Source: Euperipatoides rowelli (taxonomy: Eukaryota; Onychophora; Udeonychophora; Euonychophora; Peripatopsidae). Taken from it: a DNA stretch of 11,734 nucleotides. Below the pieces are notes generated by a model. That model had not been told where the DNA came from. It made no database searches and saw only the letters and a list, made by a program, of their open reading frames with translations. Where the stretch lies: assembly GCA_003024985.2 (NCBI GenBank), contig PXIH01S0011667.1, one strand, 5' to 3'. The position numbers and the translations under genes are program-made. Of the stretch, positions 1 to 7,499 are shown in pieces (the first letter of the stretch is position 1; every line of letters begins with the position of its first letter).

Positions 1-514
1 GCTGTTGTTTTTGTTCTGATTGATTTTAGTTTGAAAACATCGTTTTCCAACAGAATCAATTAATTTTAAAGTTATTATAAGCAGATTATTAAAAAAAATA
101 AAAGCGTATTTGAGAAGGAATTAAAAAAATATACTTTATTCATAATGGAAGGGGAAAAAATAGGAATAGTCTACATACACATTTTAATAAAAATCAATTT
201 ATTTTAATTTTGACTACATTTTAAAAATGATAATGTTACTATTTTAATAAGTTTTTCATTTAAAATAAAGGTTTTTAAATAAAGTAAAGCTAATATATTT
301 TGCTATAAAAGTTTATTTAAATTCATTTTGATACGGTAAAACTAAAAACCATAACTGTTGGAAATTAGATGAGGAATATGATTGGCTATTGTATGTTCAA
401 AGCAATTTCATTGATTACGGACCACCTCTGCAGAAAAGTATGAACACATAAATGCAAATCTCTCCGTTTTTCGAGACGGATATACGGAGCGAAAACCTGC
501 TGCGTAAAAAGTAT
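1..514. other. AT-rich non-coding stretch
   Basis: I see no gene in this stretch. It holds an imperfect inverted repeat at about 19-60, with outer arms ATTGATT/AATCAAT and inner arms GAAAAC/GTTTTC. A small GC-richer patch at about 461-510 contains TCCGT/ACGGA inverted repeats. The phrase taggaatagtct near 160 also occurs in the MITE copy that follows, which may hint at an older rearranged copy, but the rest does not align by eye. Confidence 0.5.
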
Positions 515-895
515 AAATGAGCCTTAATTGTTTAAATACTTGTAAAAATCAAATTCATCCTTTGTGCTATTATGGTCCAATTTGTTTTTTTTTTTTTGAA
601 TCAAAATGACTTTTAATACAAGTTGAACATACCTCTATTTACATGTTAAATCATTAAAAAAAAAACAGCTGTAGAAATAATTTTGTCATCAAATTAATCT
701 CAAACCCCCAATAAATATGAAATCGTCCTTCTATAATCTCAGACAAAAGATAGGAATAGTCTTAATTTTACATTTAAATAATTTTTTTATGCATTTTAAA
801 TTTTTTTTTTTCCAGTGGACTTTTTTTAGTAATTTTCTTTGAAAATCAATAATAATTGAAAATCAATAATTAAAAAAATCCATTACATTTGACCT
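515..895 (+). mobile_element. Truncated TTAA-type MITE, copy 1
   Basis: This stretch aligns by eye over about 370 bp with 9385-9762, in the same orientation. Shared landmarks are tttgtgctattatggtccaa, ctctatttacatgttaaatc, ttttgtcatcaaattaa, tccagtgga and a final cattacatttgacct, which is followed by TTAA (896-899). It carries the right terminal inverted repeat of the family. The left half, including the left terminus present at 9091 in the other copy, is missing or replaced by unrelated sequence. It has no coding capacity and would depend on a transposase from elsewhere. That it is one repeat family is seen directly; the truncation is inferred from comparison with the full copy. Confidence 0.8.
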
Positions 896-1010
896 TTAAA
901 ATATTTTGTTTACAAATAAAGTATTTTTAATAAATATTGTGTAGAAAATAAAGCTTAACCATAAATTACTGTCTGTATAACCAATACATTTGAAATTGGT
1001 GAAGAAGAAG

Positions 1011-1112
1011 ATTTTATGACATTTTTAAATTAATGACTTTTAATAACCTAAAATATTAACTTGGTGAAAATGGAGGTGTTATGACAGTTTCAAAATAATG
1101 ACTTTTAATAAA
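1011..1112. repeat. Two-unit tandem duplication, period about 65 bp
   Basis: The phrase ttatgaca followed by taatgacttttaataa occurs from 1014 and again from 1079, each preceded by a ttggtgaa-like stretch. This looks like a local duplication of about 65 bp with mismatches. No function is suggested. Confidence 0.55.
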
Positions 1113-1242
1113 AGCTTTATTCTTGGTCATAAATCGAAATATTAGACATTTTTTTAATTTTTTATTTCTGATCAGGAAATCAGATATTATTATTAAAATA
1201 TATATTTTTGTAAACAATTTAATTACGGTAATTAAATAAAAA

Positions 1243-1782
1243 ATAGTTATTATTATATTAAAAAAAAAACAAATTTTCTCTGTGATTCCGAACACTTTAA
1301 ATTGAATTTTCCTCAAAGGTTTTTCCAATTGACTTGTGGTTTTTTGTGTTAGGTTGGTTTCAATTCTGTCCGTTTGAAATTTGGGTTACCCTAGAGGTCT
1401 ATAATATGTAGTCAAGGTAGTAGGTGGTCACATGGGGGTGCTAGGGAGCCCCAAAAATTGGAATTTTTTAAAATGCTCCAATTAAGTTTAAATTTGTGTT
1501 ACCCTAGAGGTATGGAATCTGTATGTAAATGATCAAGGTCATAGGTGGTCACATGTAGTGCTAGGGGCACCCCAAAATCAATTTTTTTTTTAAAAAATGC
1601 TCCAATTAAGTTCCAATTTGAAATTTGTGTTACCCTAGATGTCTAGAAAATGTATGTAAAAGGTCAGATCCTAGGTGGTCACATGGGGGTTAGAGTTGGA
1701 CATTTTTTGGGGGGATGGGTGAGGGATCAAATAAGATGGGATTGTTTAAATTTACCGTCGATTTTGACGGGTCGTATACTAG
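1243..1782 (+). mobile_element. Non-autonomous Helitron-like element, copy 1
   Basis: The 3' end has the Helitron layout: a small hairpin (CCGTC 1755-1759, GACGG 1766-1770), then CTAG at 1779-1782, followed by T. The 5' side has an AT-rich start, then acaaattttctctgtg, shared with copy 2 at about 2711. The interior holds three tandem units beginning at about 1385, 1498 and 1629, each with gttaccctaga, a ggtcaaggt-like stretch and taggtggtcacat. The 5' boundary is uncertain because the expected TC start is not visible. No Rep/helicase coding is present, so it could only have moved with proteins supplied elsewhere. A tandem-repeat interior plus a 3' hairpin is typical of HINE/DINE-like Helitron relatives. 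The family label is inference from architecture; the repeat relation to copy 2 is seen directly. Confidence 0.65.
1385..1690 (+). repeat. Tandem units inside Helitron-like copy 1
   Basis: Three diverged direct repeats start near 1385, 1498 and 1629, with spacings of 113 and 131 bp. The conserved core reads gttaccctagaggtctag, then taggtggtcacatgggggtg, then a T-rich spacer and gctccaattaag. The last unit is cut off at about 1690. Confidence 0.8.
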
Positions 1783-1856
1783 TTTTTTTTTTAAAAAAAA
1801 TAAATAAATTGACTCTATTTGAAGTTACTGTAGTTGACCAACAAATAGCTTACTCT

Positions 1857-2405
1857 CAGGGTAACTTTAGGAGTAGGCACAATGGGTGCATGCCCAGGGC
1901 CTCAAATTTTGAGGGGCCCCACTCTAATTTTTTTTTCTGAATGTTATACACTGACCTAAGTTAGTTTTATTCATGTTAATAACATTATTCAGTGCCCCCC
2001 AATTTTGAAGAGCCTCAACCCTAAATAAAATAAAACAGATATTTAAAATTATTATTTGTTTTAAATGTTTTTATGCTAGGGTCTATAAAAAACTTATAGT
2101 ATTAATTAACATTGTCAGTTTTTAAACAGTAATATTAATTTTTCACATTACGGTGTATAGGCCCATTTTAGTAATTAGAGAGATCTAGCCTAATAACTAT
2201 TCTTTTGCATTTAACCTTGCCTTAAAACATCTATAAAAATCGAAAAAGTAGTCAATTTCCAGAGCAATTTACTCGTAGGAACAGACTATTGTTTCTAGCA
2301 GTGAAAAAAAAAATTACATTAAAACCTCCAAATTTACGTTTTTTTTTAAAAAAAAAAAAAAATATCCCACCAGATTCCCTTCATAAATAGGGGGCACTGA
2401 CCCTG
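1857..2405. mobile_element. Non-autonomous hAT-like element with 8-bp target duplication
   Basis: The element begins CAGGGTAACTTTAGG and ends GGGGGCACTGACCCTG, so both ends start CAGGGT when read inwards. It is flanked on both sides by an identical 8-bp direct repeat, CTTACTCT (1849-1856 and 2406-2413), the target-duplication length typical of hAT transposons. Near the left end, gcatgcccagggcctc and a fold-back around ggggcccc resemble subterminal sequence of many animal hAT elements. A related phrase (ccccccaattttgaag) recurs at about 1995. There is no transposase frame: the 549 bp are non-coding and AT-rich, so it would need hAT transposase in trans. Only the outer 6 bp of the termini match well; the assignment rests mainly on the exact duplication. 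Confidence 0.75.
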
Positions 2406-2413
2406 CTTACTCT

Positions 2414-2575
2414 TAATTGATATGAGATGATTATAAACATAACATTATTCCCAAATATCAACTTAAATCATTCAATAATTTAAATAATCCCATTAGAAAA
2501 AAAAAAAACAATTTAAATAAATTAGAATTGAAATTAACTTAGAAAATTTTTTTTTTTTAGAAAAATAGCTTAGAA
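2414..2575. other. AT-rich spacer
   Basis: Between the hAT-like element and the GC-richer island, I see only A/T-rich sequence with long A and T runs and no coding or repeat signal. Confidence 0.5.
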
Positions 2576-2665
2576 CAGTGGCGAACCGGCGACACCGGAG
2601 GACGAATCAGTCAATAAGATCTCTCGACTAAGTCCCTTTAGTCCCGAAGGGCACTCATTTGTCCC
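2576..2665. mobile_element. GC-richer island, possible hAT-type terminus
   Basis: This island starts cagtggcgaaccggcgac, resembling the CAGTGGCG terminus of several hAT families, and is far richer in G and C than its surroundings. It contains CCGGCGACACCGG-type inverted repeats and a compact hairpin, AGTCCC-GAA-GGGcACT, at about 2638-2654. It stops just before Helitron-like copy 2, so it may be the left part of an element cut by that insertion. No matching right end (ending cgccactg) is visible within the window. A short tRNA- or snRNA-derived repeat is an alternative reading. Confidence 0.3.
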
Positions 2666-2689
2666 TTCTTTCTTCTTTTACATTTTTTT

Positions 2690-3408
2690 TCTAATATTAA
2701 TATATTAAAAAACAAATTTTCTCTGTGTATCTATCTGTCATTCTGAACTCTTTAAATTGCATTTTCTCGCCAATGGTTTGTCCAATTAACTTGAAAATTG
2801 AAATTGATGTTCCTGTTGAGGTCTAGAATATGTATATAAAAGTTCAAGGTCCTAGGTGGTCATATAAGGGTACTAGGGGCACCCAATAATCTTAAATTTT
2901 TAATATGTTCTGATTAAGTTGAAAATTGAAATTTGTGTTACACTAGAGGTCTAGAATATATACATAAAGGTCAAGTCCTAGGTGGTCACATAGGGGTGCC
3001 AGGGACACCCCCAAACATCTATTTTTTTTTAAATGTTCCGATTAAGTTCTAATTTGAAATTGGTGGTCCACTAGAGGTCTAGAATATGTATACAAAACGT
3101 CAAGATCCTAGGTGGTCACATGGGGGTGGTAGGGGAGGGGGAAATCTAACTTTTTTTAAATGCTGGATTAAGTTCAAATTTGAAATTTGTGTTACCCTAG
3201 AGGTCTACAATCACATAGGGGTGCTTGGGGGGGGGGGCATTGTAATTCTGTCAATTTAGACAATGAAATTAGACCTGCCCATTTTTTTGGGGGGATGGGA
3301 GGGGGGGGGAGCAAATAACATGGGAGTGTTTATCATAGTTCAAACCATGACATAAAATTCTGGGGCCCAAAAAAAAAAATACTGTCGATCTTGACGGGTT
3401 TCGACTAA
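2690..3408 (+). mobile_element. Non-autonomous Helitron-like element, copy 2
   Basis: This is the longer copy of the family at 1243-1782. It begins TC (2690-2691) followed by an AT-rich run, then acaaattttctctgtg and a short ctatctgtc stretch. It ends with a weak hairpin (around 3382-3397, GTC/GAC core) and CTAA at 3405-3408, followed by T. TC at the 5' end and hairpin plus CTRR at the 3' end are the Helitron hallmarks. The interior has four tandem units. Before the hairpin it carries about 50 extra bp absent from copy 1, including caaaccatgacataaaattc. No replication or helicase protein is encoded. The base before the TC is T rather than the expected A, so the exact 5' end is uncertain. Confidence 0.68.
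2809..3225 (+). repeat. Tandem units inside Helitron-like copy 2
   Basis: Four diverged units start near 2809, 2937, 3066 and 3191, with spacings of 128, 129 and 125 bp. The core is ctagaggtctagaatatgta, then a ggtcaag-like stretch and taggtggtcacat. The last unit has an internal deletion that joins ggtctaca directly to atcacatagg. Confidence 0.8.
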
Positions 3409-3747
3409 TTTAAAATTATTTATAGAATTTTTTTTTTTCAATTTTTATAATTATCAAAAATTTGGGTTGTTTTATTTATTCAAACACTAGCATAATATCC
3501 ATCGATAATATTGATGATGAAATATGAATAAATTATACAAAACATGACATAACTTCACTAATGTCTGCATCACAGACTTCCCCTATCCTTCAGCCAATTA
3601 AAGAATCGCTCAGCAATAACACTACCCTAACCCTATGTTCAACATGATTATAATAGCAAATTAATGGATCACTAACCTTAAACATATCCTAACCCTAACT
3701 CCAACTTATGTAATATAACGTATTTAAAACAAGTAATGAATAAAATA
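3409..3747. other. Non-coding spacer with short telomere-like motifs
   Basis: There is no gene here. Two short telomere-like phrases (accctaaccct at about 3624 and cctaaccctaact at about 3687) are too short to call an interstitial telomeric array. A CCAAT motif lies at about 3594. Confidence 0.4.
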
Positions 3748-3825
3748 ACAGCCAATAAGAGGTCAGCTTACAGATATAATGCAAGCCATCCTCTGATTGG
3801 CTTTTTTGGGGTATAAAGGGTAGGG
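3748..3825 (+). promoter_or_regulatory. CCAAT/TATA promoter-like block without a visible gene
   Basis: In order this block holds agccaataag, then the inverted CCAAT box tctgattggct, then a TATA-like ggtataaaggg about 15 bp later. This resembles compact animal polymerase II promoters such as those of histone genes. No open frame of useful length follows downstream, so it is either chance, an element-internal promoter, or the promoter of a lost or non-coding transcript. Confidence 0.25.
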
Positions 3826-4101
3826 TGAAGTCTGATATCCAGATGCTAGTCTCACTTCAGATAGAAGTAGTTCAAGCCAAGGTCGTATAGACTCATTTTT
3901 TTTATGATTCTAAATTTTGAATATTTGAGAAATCCAAAATGCATAGATCTTAAAAAATTCTTAATGTAGTCAAAAATGTTAAATTCATGGACCTTATCCT
4001 TTATCTCCCTACAATTTTTAAAAAATTTGACTACAATGTTACGCACCCCCCTCCCCCCATATGGCCAACCCAACTGGCATTGTATTAAACAAAAAACAAC
4101 A

Positions 4102-4188
4102 AATGCAGAAAGTATGAAGGGATTAGCTAAAATATGTTTTATATAAGCTGAAACATATTTTAGCTGAACCCTTCATCCTTTCTGCATT
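4102..4188. repeat. Large fold-back: 38-bp stem, 12-nt loop
   Basis: The left arm (4102-4139) starts aatgcagaaag and ends agctaaaatatgttt. The right arm (4151-4188) is its reverse complement at 35 of 38 positions. The loop (4140-4150) is short. Transcribed from either strand this would make a strong stem-loop of about 87 nt, in the size range of animal microRNA precursors, but a small palindromic transposon remnant fits equally well. There is no related copy elsewhere in the window. Confidence 0.85.
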
Positions 4189-4201
4189 CGATCAGTAAAC
4201 T

Positions 4202-4236
4202 AATTCTGTACTTGAATAAGTTCCAAGTACAGAATT
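4202..4236. repeat. Second fold-back: 13-bp perfect stem
   Basis: AATTCTGTACTTG (4202-4214) pairs perfectly with CAAGTACAGAATT (4224-4236), and two more A-T pairs are possible inside the 9-nt loop. It lies 13 bp after the larger hairpin. Confidence 0.85.
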
Positions 4237-4296
4237 TCAGAGTGGCAAAACTTAGCATTTTATACTAGAAGGAAATTATTGTAATTCTGATAAATG

Positions 4297-4345
4297 GTTC
4301 ACAGGGCACATCAATAATTGTCCCCCAAGAGGGGGCATGGTGAAC
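4297..4345. repeat. Third fold-back: nested hairpin
   Basis: The outer arms GTTCAC (4297-4302) and GTGAAC (4340-4345) enclose an inner CCCCC-AAGA-GGGGG hairpin (4322-4335). The GC-rich inner stem stands out in this AT-rich region. Confidence 0.6.
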
Positions 4346-4367
4346 AAAAATAGGGATTAAATAAACC

Positions 4368-4386
4368 ATTAGTTTAGTAAACTAAT
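4368..4386. repeat. Fourth fold-back: 9+1+9 palindrome
   Basis: ATTAGTTTA, a single G, then TAAACTAAT. It is the last member of the fold-back cluster beginning at 4102. Confidence 0.7.
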
Positions 4387-5090
4387 AACTTTCTTGTGAA
4401 TAATTATAATCAATGCATAATTTCCTGGACAAAAATAATCATGTTTTGAAAAATTAACATAAAATAAACATAGAAAACAGAAAAATAAAGATGTGTGTAC
4501 ACTAAAATGTGTTAAATTTCAATTTTTCATCATTACATTCATCACAAAAAAATAGTTGACATACATTTTGAATCATTTATGCTGGATATAAACACATTAA
4601 ATAGGTTATATATTTATATATATAAAAAATATTATTAGGCATAATTTTTTTCATCGGAATTAAATAATATAAGCAAAAACTAAAAAACAAATTTGCTTAA
4701 ACGACTGGATGTGCGGGGGTGTGGTGGGGTACACTGTAGTGTGCATCAAACAATATGCTTGAAATACAGAAAACTAGACTAAATACAATTGGAATAAATG
4801 ATAAAAACATCTAATTTGATACAATTTATTTATTTTTATTAAAAAAAACAAAACAAGAAAATATGTACAATATTATAAAACAAAACACATAATATATATA
4901 ATATGTACAACAATCCTGTACATTATTATATTTATAAAGTAGAAGCCTACACATAATACTATTACCTTCATTACTCATTTCAGAATCAATAACATTTATA
5001 TAAACGAAATAATAACTTTGATATCACTTTACCCTTTTACATAATGCCCCTATCTCACAACACTCTGACAACTTCATCAGAAAAGCAAAA
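4387..5090. other. Non-coding AT-rich stretch, possible LINE 3' untranslated region
   Basis: No coding signal is visible. On the minus strand, downstream of the LINE C-terminal fragment, AATAAA-type polyadenylation hexamers occur in tandem at about 4826-4842, which would suit a retrotransposon 3' end. A short G/T-rich patch (about 4712-4745) and several atatgtaca repeats (about 4862-4925) are also present. The assignment to a LINE tail is inference only. Confidence 0.3.
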
Positions 5091-5450
5091 CAGATATTAT
5101 GTTTCATGTCTTTGATCTAAAATGAATCTGTGCAAATCACTATTTATATCATTAGAAAAATATGAATGCCGTTAGAATTTCCATATTGAAAACCACAATA
5201 TTACAAATAATTTTTTACTAGTTTCTGGAATTCCCAAGAACTTACTTATATCTATAATCATATTAGTTTTATACTTATCTCTCATTCTTAGAGTAAATAA
5301 GGAAATACTATCTTTAACTTTACTACAATGTGCTACATTCTCTGAAACATCATTGCATATCACACGTCGTCGTCGTATGTCATTTACCTTAATATTATTC
5401 ATACCTTGCAACCTTGCCTTAGTAAGCAATATGCAAAACCTTAATTTTAT
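5091..5450 (-). pseudogene. LINE C-terminal fragment (Cys/His-rich tail)
   Basis: The minus-strand frame at 5172-5429 reads LLTKARLQGMNNIKVND, then basic residues, then CNDVSENVAHCSKV. A basic stretch followed by C-x-D-x-x-E-N-x-x-H resembles the C-terminal Cys/His motif found after the reverse transcriptase in CR1-, Jockey- and L1-group LINEs (general pattern C-x-x-C-x-E-x-x-x-H). Here the first cysteine of the pair is not visible (RRVIC). After the stop at 5172, a second frame continues with SDLHRFILDQRH at about 5105-5140, as if a frame was broken. It could be the far end of LINE A, of LINE B or of a third element: orientation agrees with both, and the block between it and LINE B is non-coding. 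Function would be nucleic-acid binding in retrotransposition; now inactive. Confidence 0.5.
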
Positions 5451-5801
5451 AAGAAAGTTGGCCAGTTACCATTTAGCTTTAATTTTTTTAAATATTAAAA
5501 TTAACCTTCCTATTCCTATACAGGATAAATTCATTATCACTGAGCACTTGATGATTTTTTTTTAGCTCACCTTGCGGCTAAGGAAAATCTCTTATATTGA
5601 CTTACTATTTACATTATATTATTTTACATACTATTTACATTATATACAATTAATCACTAACTGTCTGCCAGCTATTGACCGAAAGTTCAGTCGTAATCTT
5701 TCCTACATGTCATCTAACCTTTGTTTCGACTCGCAAACTGTCGAACACAACTTCAGAAATTTAAACTGCTAGGTTAAAATTACCTCTTCCTTCATATCTT
5801 T
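5451..5801 (-). other. Non-coding block with a 26-bp tandem repeat
   Basis: I see no supportable coding in this stretch on either strand; short open frames on the plus strand match nothing recognisable. At 5603-5645, tactatttacattatat occurs twice with a 26-bp period. Read on the minus strand this is repeated tgtaaatagta, which resembles the short repeats some LINEs carry at their 3' end, so it may mark the end of the SINE or of LINE B. Confidence 0.35.
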
Positions 5802-5908
5802 CAGAAAGAAAGACAAATTGGTAAAAAGGCTGGACAACCTGGCCCACTAGCTTGCACCTTCACCAAGAATACGAAGCAGCACAGCTCAACCCACTGCACC
5901 ACTGCCCC
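5802..5908 (-). mobile_element. tRNA-derived SINE fragment
   Basis: Read from 5908 downwards the minus strand starts ggggcagtggtgcagtggg. An A-box-like TGGTGCAGTGG lies at +8 to +18 (5891-5901) and a degenerate B-box-like GGTGCAAGCT at +51 to +60 (5849-5858), which is the spacing of internal RNA polymerase III promoters in tRNA genes. The block is clearly more GC-rich than its neighbours and ends in a tttctttctgaaag-like tail. It cannot fold as an intact tRNA by eye, so a SINE head is the better reading. The tail boundary is uncertain. A SINE here, just past LINE B, would depend on LINE machinery for mobility. Confidence 0.5.
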
Positions 5909-6009
5909 TTGGCAATTGATGATTTTTATATTTCTTGCCATTAATTTTTTGAACATCAAAAGATTCACATATCGGAACCATCTCATAATCTGACACTTAA
6001 CCTCTGATT

Positions 6010-7480
6010 AATTTATCTTTGTACCATTGTTCTATAATTCCACAAACCAACAAATGTCCTATCAATTTTTAAACATTTTGAAATCATGGTATAATTCTTT
6101 TTTTTTTTAAATTTTCCCTCTAAGTGAACAAGCCCAAGCCTCCCCTTATCAACAGGATAAACCACATTTTTATAGGACAACATTTTAAAAGACCCAAATA
6201 TAAATTTTTGTATAAAACATTGAAAAATTAACACTAGTCTTTTAGTAATTAGTGTAAATGGCATATAATAGTAGAATTTAGGCAAGATCAACTTATTCAA
6301 TATATCCACTTTTTCTAACTATCCCAGTCCCATTCTATCCCATTTACTACTTAGCTCATTTATTATTTTCCATCCATGCTTTTCATCCCAAACCCATCAT
6401 CCTGAGGAAAAAGTAACCCCAAAATTTTATCATGGCATTCTTGATATTCTTTACAAACAATAATCTCTTTATTATTAATATCATACACACAAGATTTTGT
6501 ATAGTTAACTCTAAAACCTGTAACCTGAGTAAATTCACTTAATATTTTATGCAAATAGTCTAGCTGATTTTTCCCCACCACTATCACAGAGATATCATCT
6601 AAATAAGTAATGATATTTACCCAAGATTTCCTCCCTTATATCCAGACCCCCTTCTATTTCCAATTTAATCCTTGCATATAACTCATATAAATAAAATGTG
6701 TAAATAAGTGGTGAGCTTTGTAAAACCGAATGATGCAGTATTTGCTAATCAACCAAGTGCTTCTTATTCATAAATGCTGTGTATTTTTGTTCCATTAATT
6801 GCATCATCAGAGTTACTGTCGTATTAACCCCCAAATACGTCTTACAAATATACTTCAAATAATATCTATTAGTATTGTTAAATGCATTTTTCATGTCCAA
6901 TCAGACCAAATATGCTAGCCTTCACTGCTTGGAATCAATTGCAGAAAAGACCAAATGATGTAAAACCAATGCATTGTAAATGGGCCTATTTTGTTACCAA
7001 AAACACCTTCAACAAGTAACACATTAATTTTATCACTCAGTCTCTCCAAGATAATTCTTTGAAGGATCTTCACATCCTCATTAAGCAACCCAATTGGGAG
7101 CCAATCATCATCTTCTTTAATGATATTATTAACTTTGGAAGCTTTGGGTATCATTTTTAAAAAAAAAAAACATATTGATATCCCCCAAAATATTAGTCAC
7201 AAGTTCCTTTCAAGAGTTCACTAAACATATTCAGCAAATATTTTTTTACACATGATATTCATATTTTAATAATAGCCCACATTAATATCATTGGTTCCAG
7301 CATTCATTACTCCATCCTTTGGCAATATCAGTTTCCAATTTTCCAATGTTAAAATGACTATCGAGTGCACTTTTATCTGTGTCATCAGTAAACAAAATAT
7401 TTTTAGAACAGAAAAAGTTATTATTTTTTGGCTTATAAAAGGTGTCAAAGTTCTGTAGATTATTCTTATCATTAAACACA
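6010..7480 (-). pseudogene. LINE B: degraded L1/Tx1-like reverse transcriptase
   Basis: Read 5' to 3' on the minus strand across several broken frames. An N-terminal stretch (7288-7479, with FTDDTDKSALDSHFN) comes first, then AGTNDINVGYY near 7270-7300, resembling the PGxDG(I) block. Next are MIPK and WLPIGLLNEDVKILQ (6915-7154), which match the RPIsLLN-x-D-x-KIL block, and VFGNKIGP. The palm motif A is LDMKNAF (6880-6900). SSPL is followed by YLYELYARIK (about 6670-6722), matching motif B. The catalytic box is YLDD (6594-6605), then GFRVNYTKS (about 6493-6530). After the domain, ILPKFYYY and GRLGLVHLEGKF (about 6100-6290) match the usual post-RT region of L1-group LINEs. An intact version would copy element RNA at nicked genomic DNA. 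Several stops and frameshifts make it dead; the endonuclease part is absent, so it is probably 5'-truncated. The clade is inferred from the motif style. Confidence 0.85.
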
Positions 7481-7499
7481 TCTTGAGATTGTATTATAT

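Noticed and set aside
1056-1328. A 90-residue minus-strand open frame rich in F, I and K.
   Set aside because: It runs through A/T homopolymers and into the start of a Helitron-like element. Its composition is what random AT-rich DNA gives, with no motif.
1650-1940. A 96-residue plus-strand open frame.
   Set aside because: It crosses the end of Helitron-like copy 1 and the start of the hAT-like element, so it is a chance frame over two unrelated repeats.
3620-3705. Telomere-like CCCTAA motifs.
   Set aside because: Each site has only about two imperfect units, too few for an interstitial telomeric array.
3852-4073. A 73-residue minus-strand open frame.
   Set aside because: It is low-complexity and AT-driven, without a recognisable motif or codon pattern.
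5064-5090. CTGATGA-type sequence on the minus strand (also near 6805), considered as a hammerhead ribozyme core.
   Set aside because: No GAAA partner and no three-stem arrangement is present at either place.
5353-5772. Two short plus-strand frames (70 and 66 residues).
   Set aside because: The first is antisense to the LINE C-terminal fragment. The second covers an AT-rich block with a tandem repeat. Neither shows a motif.
5802-5908. A genuine tRNA gene.
   Set aside because: The A and B boxes are spaced correctly, but the B box is degenerate and the arms do not close into a cloverleaf by eye.
5801-5986. A 61-residue minus-strand frame (QGAVVQWVELCC...).
   Set aside because: This is the translation of the tRNA-like SINE head, a common artefact, not a protein gene.
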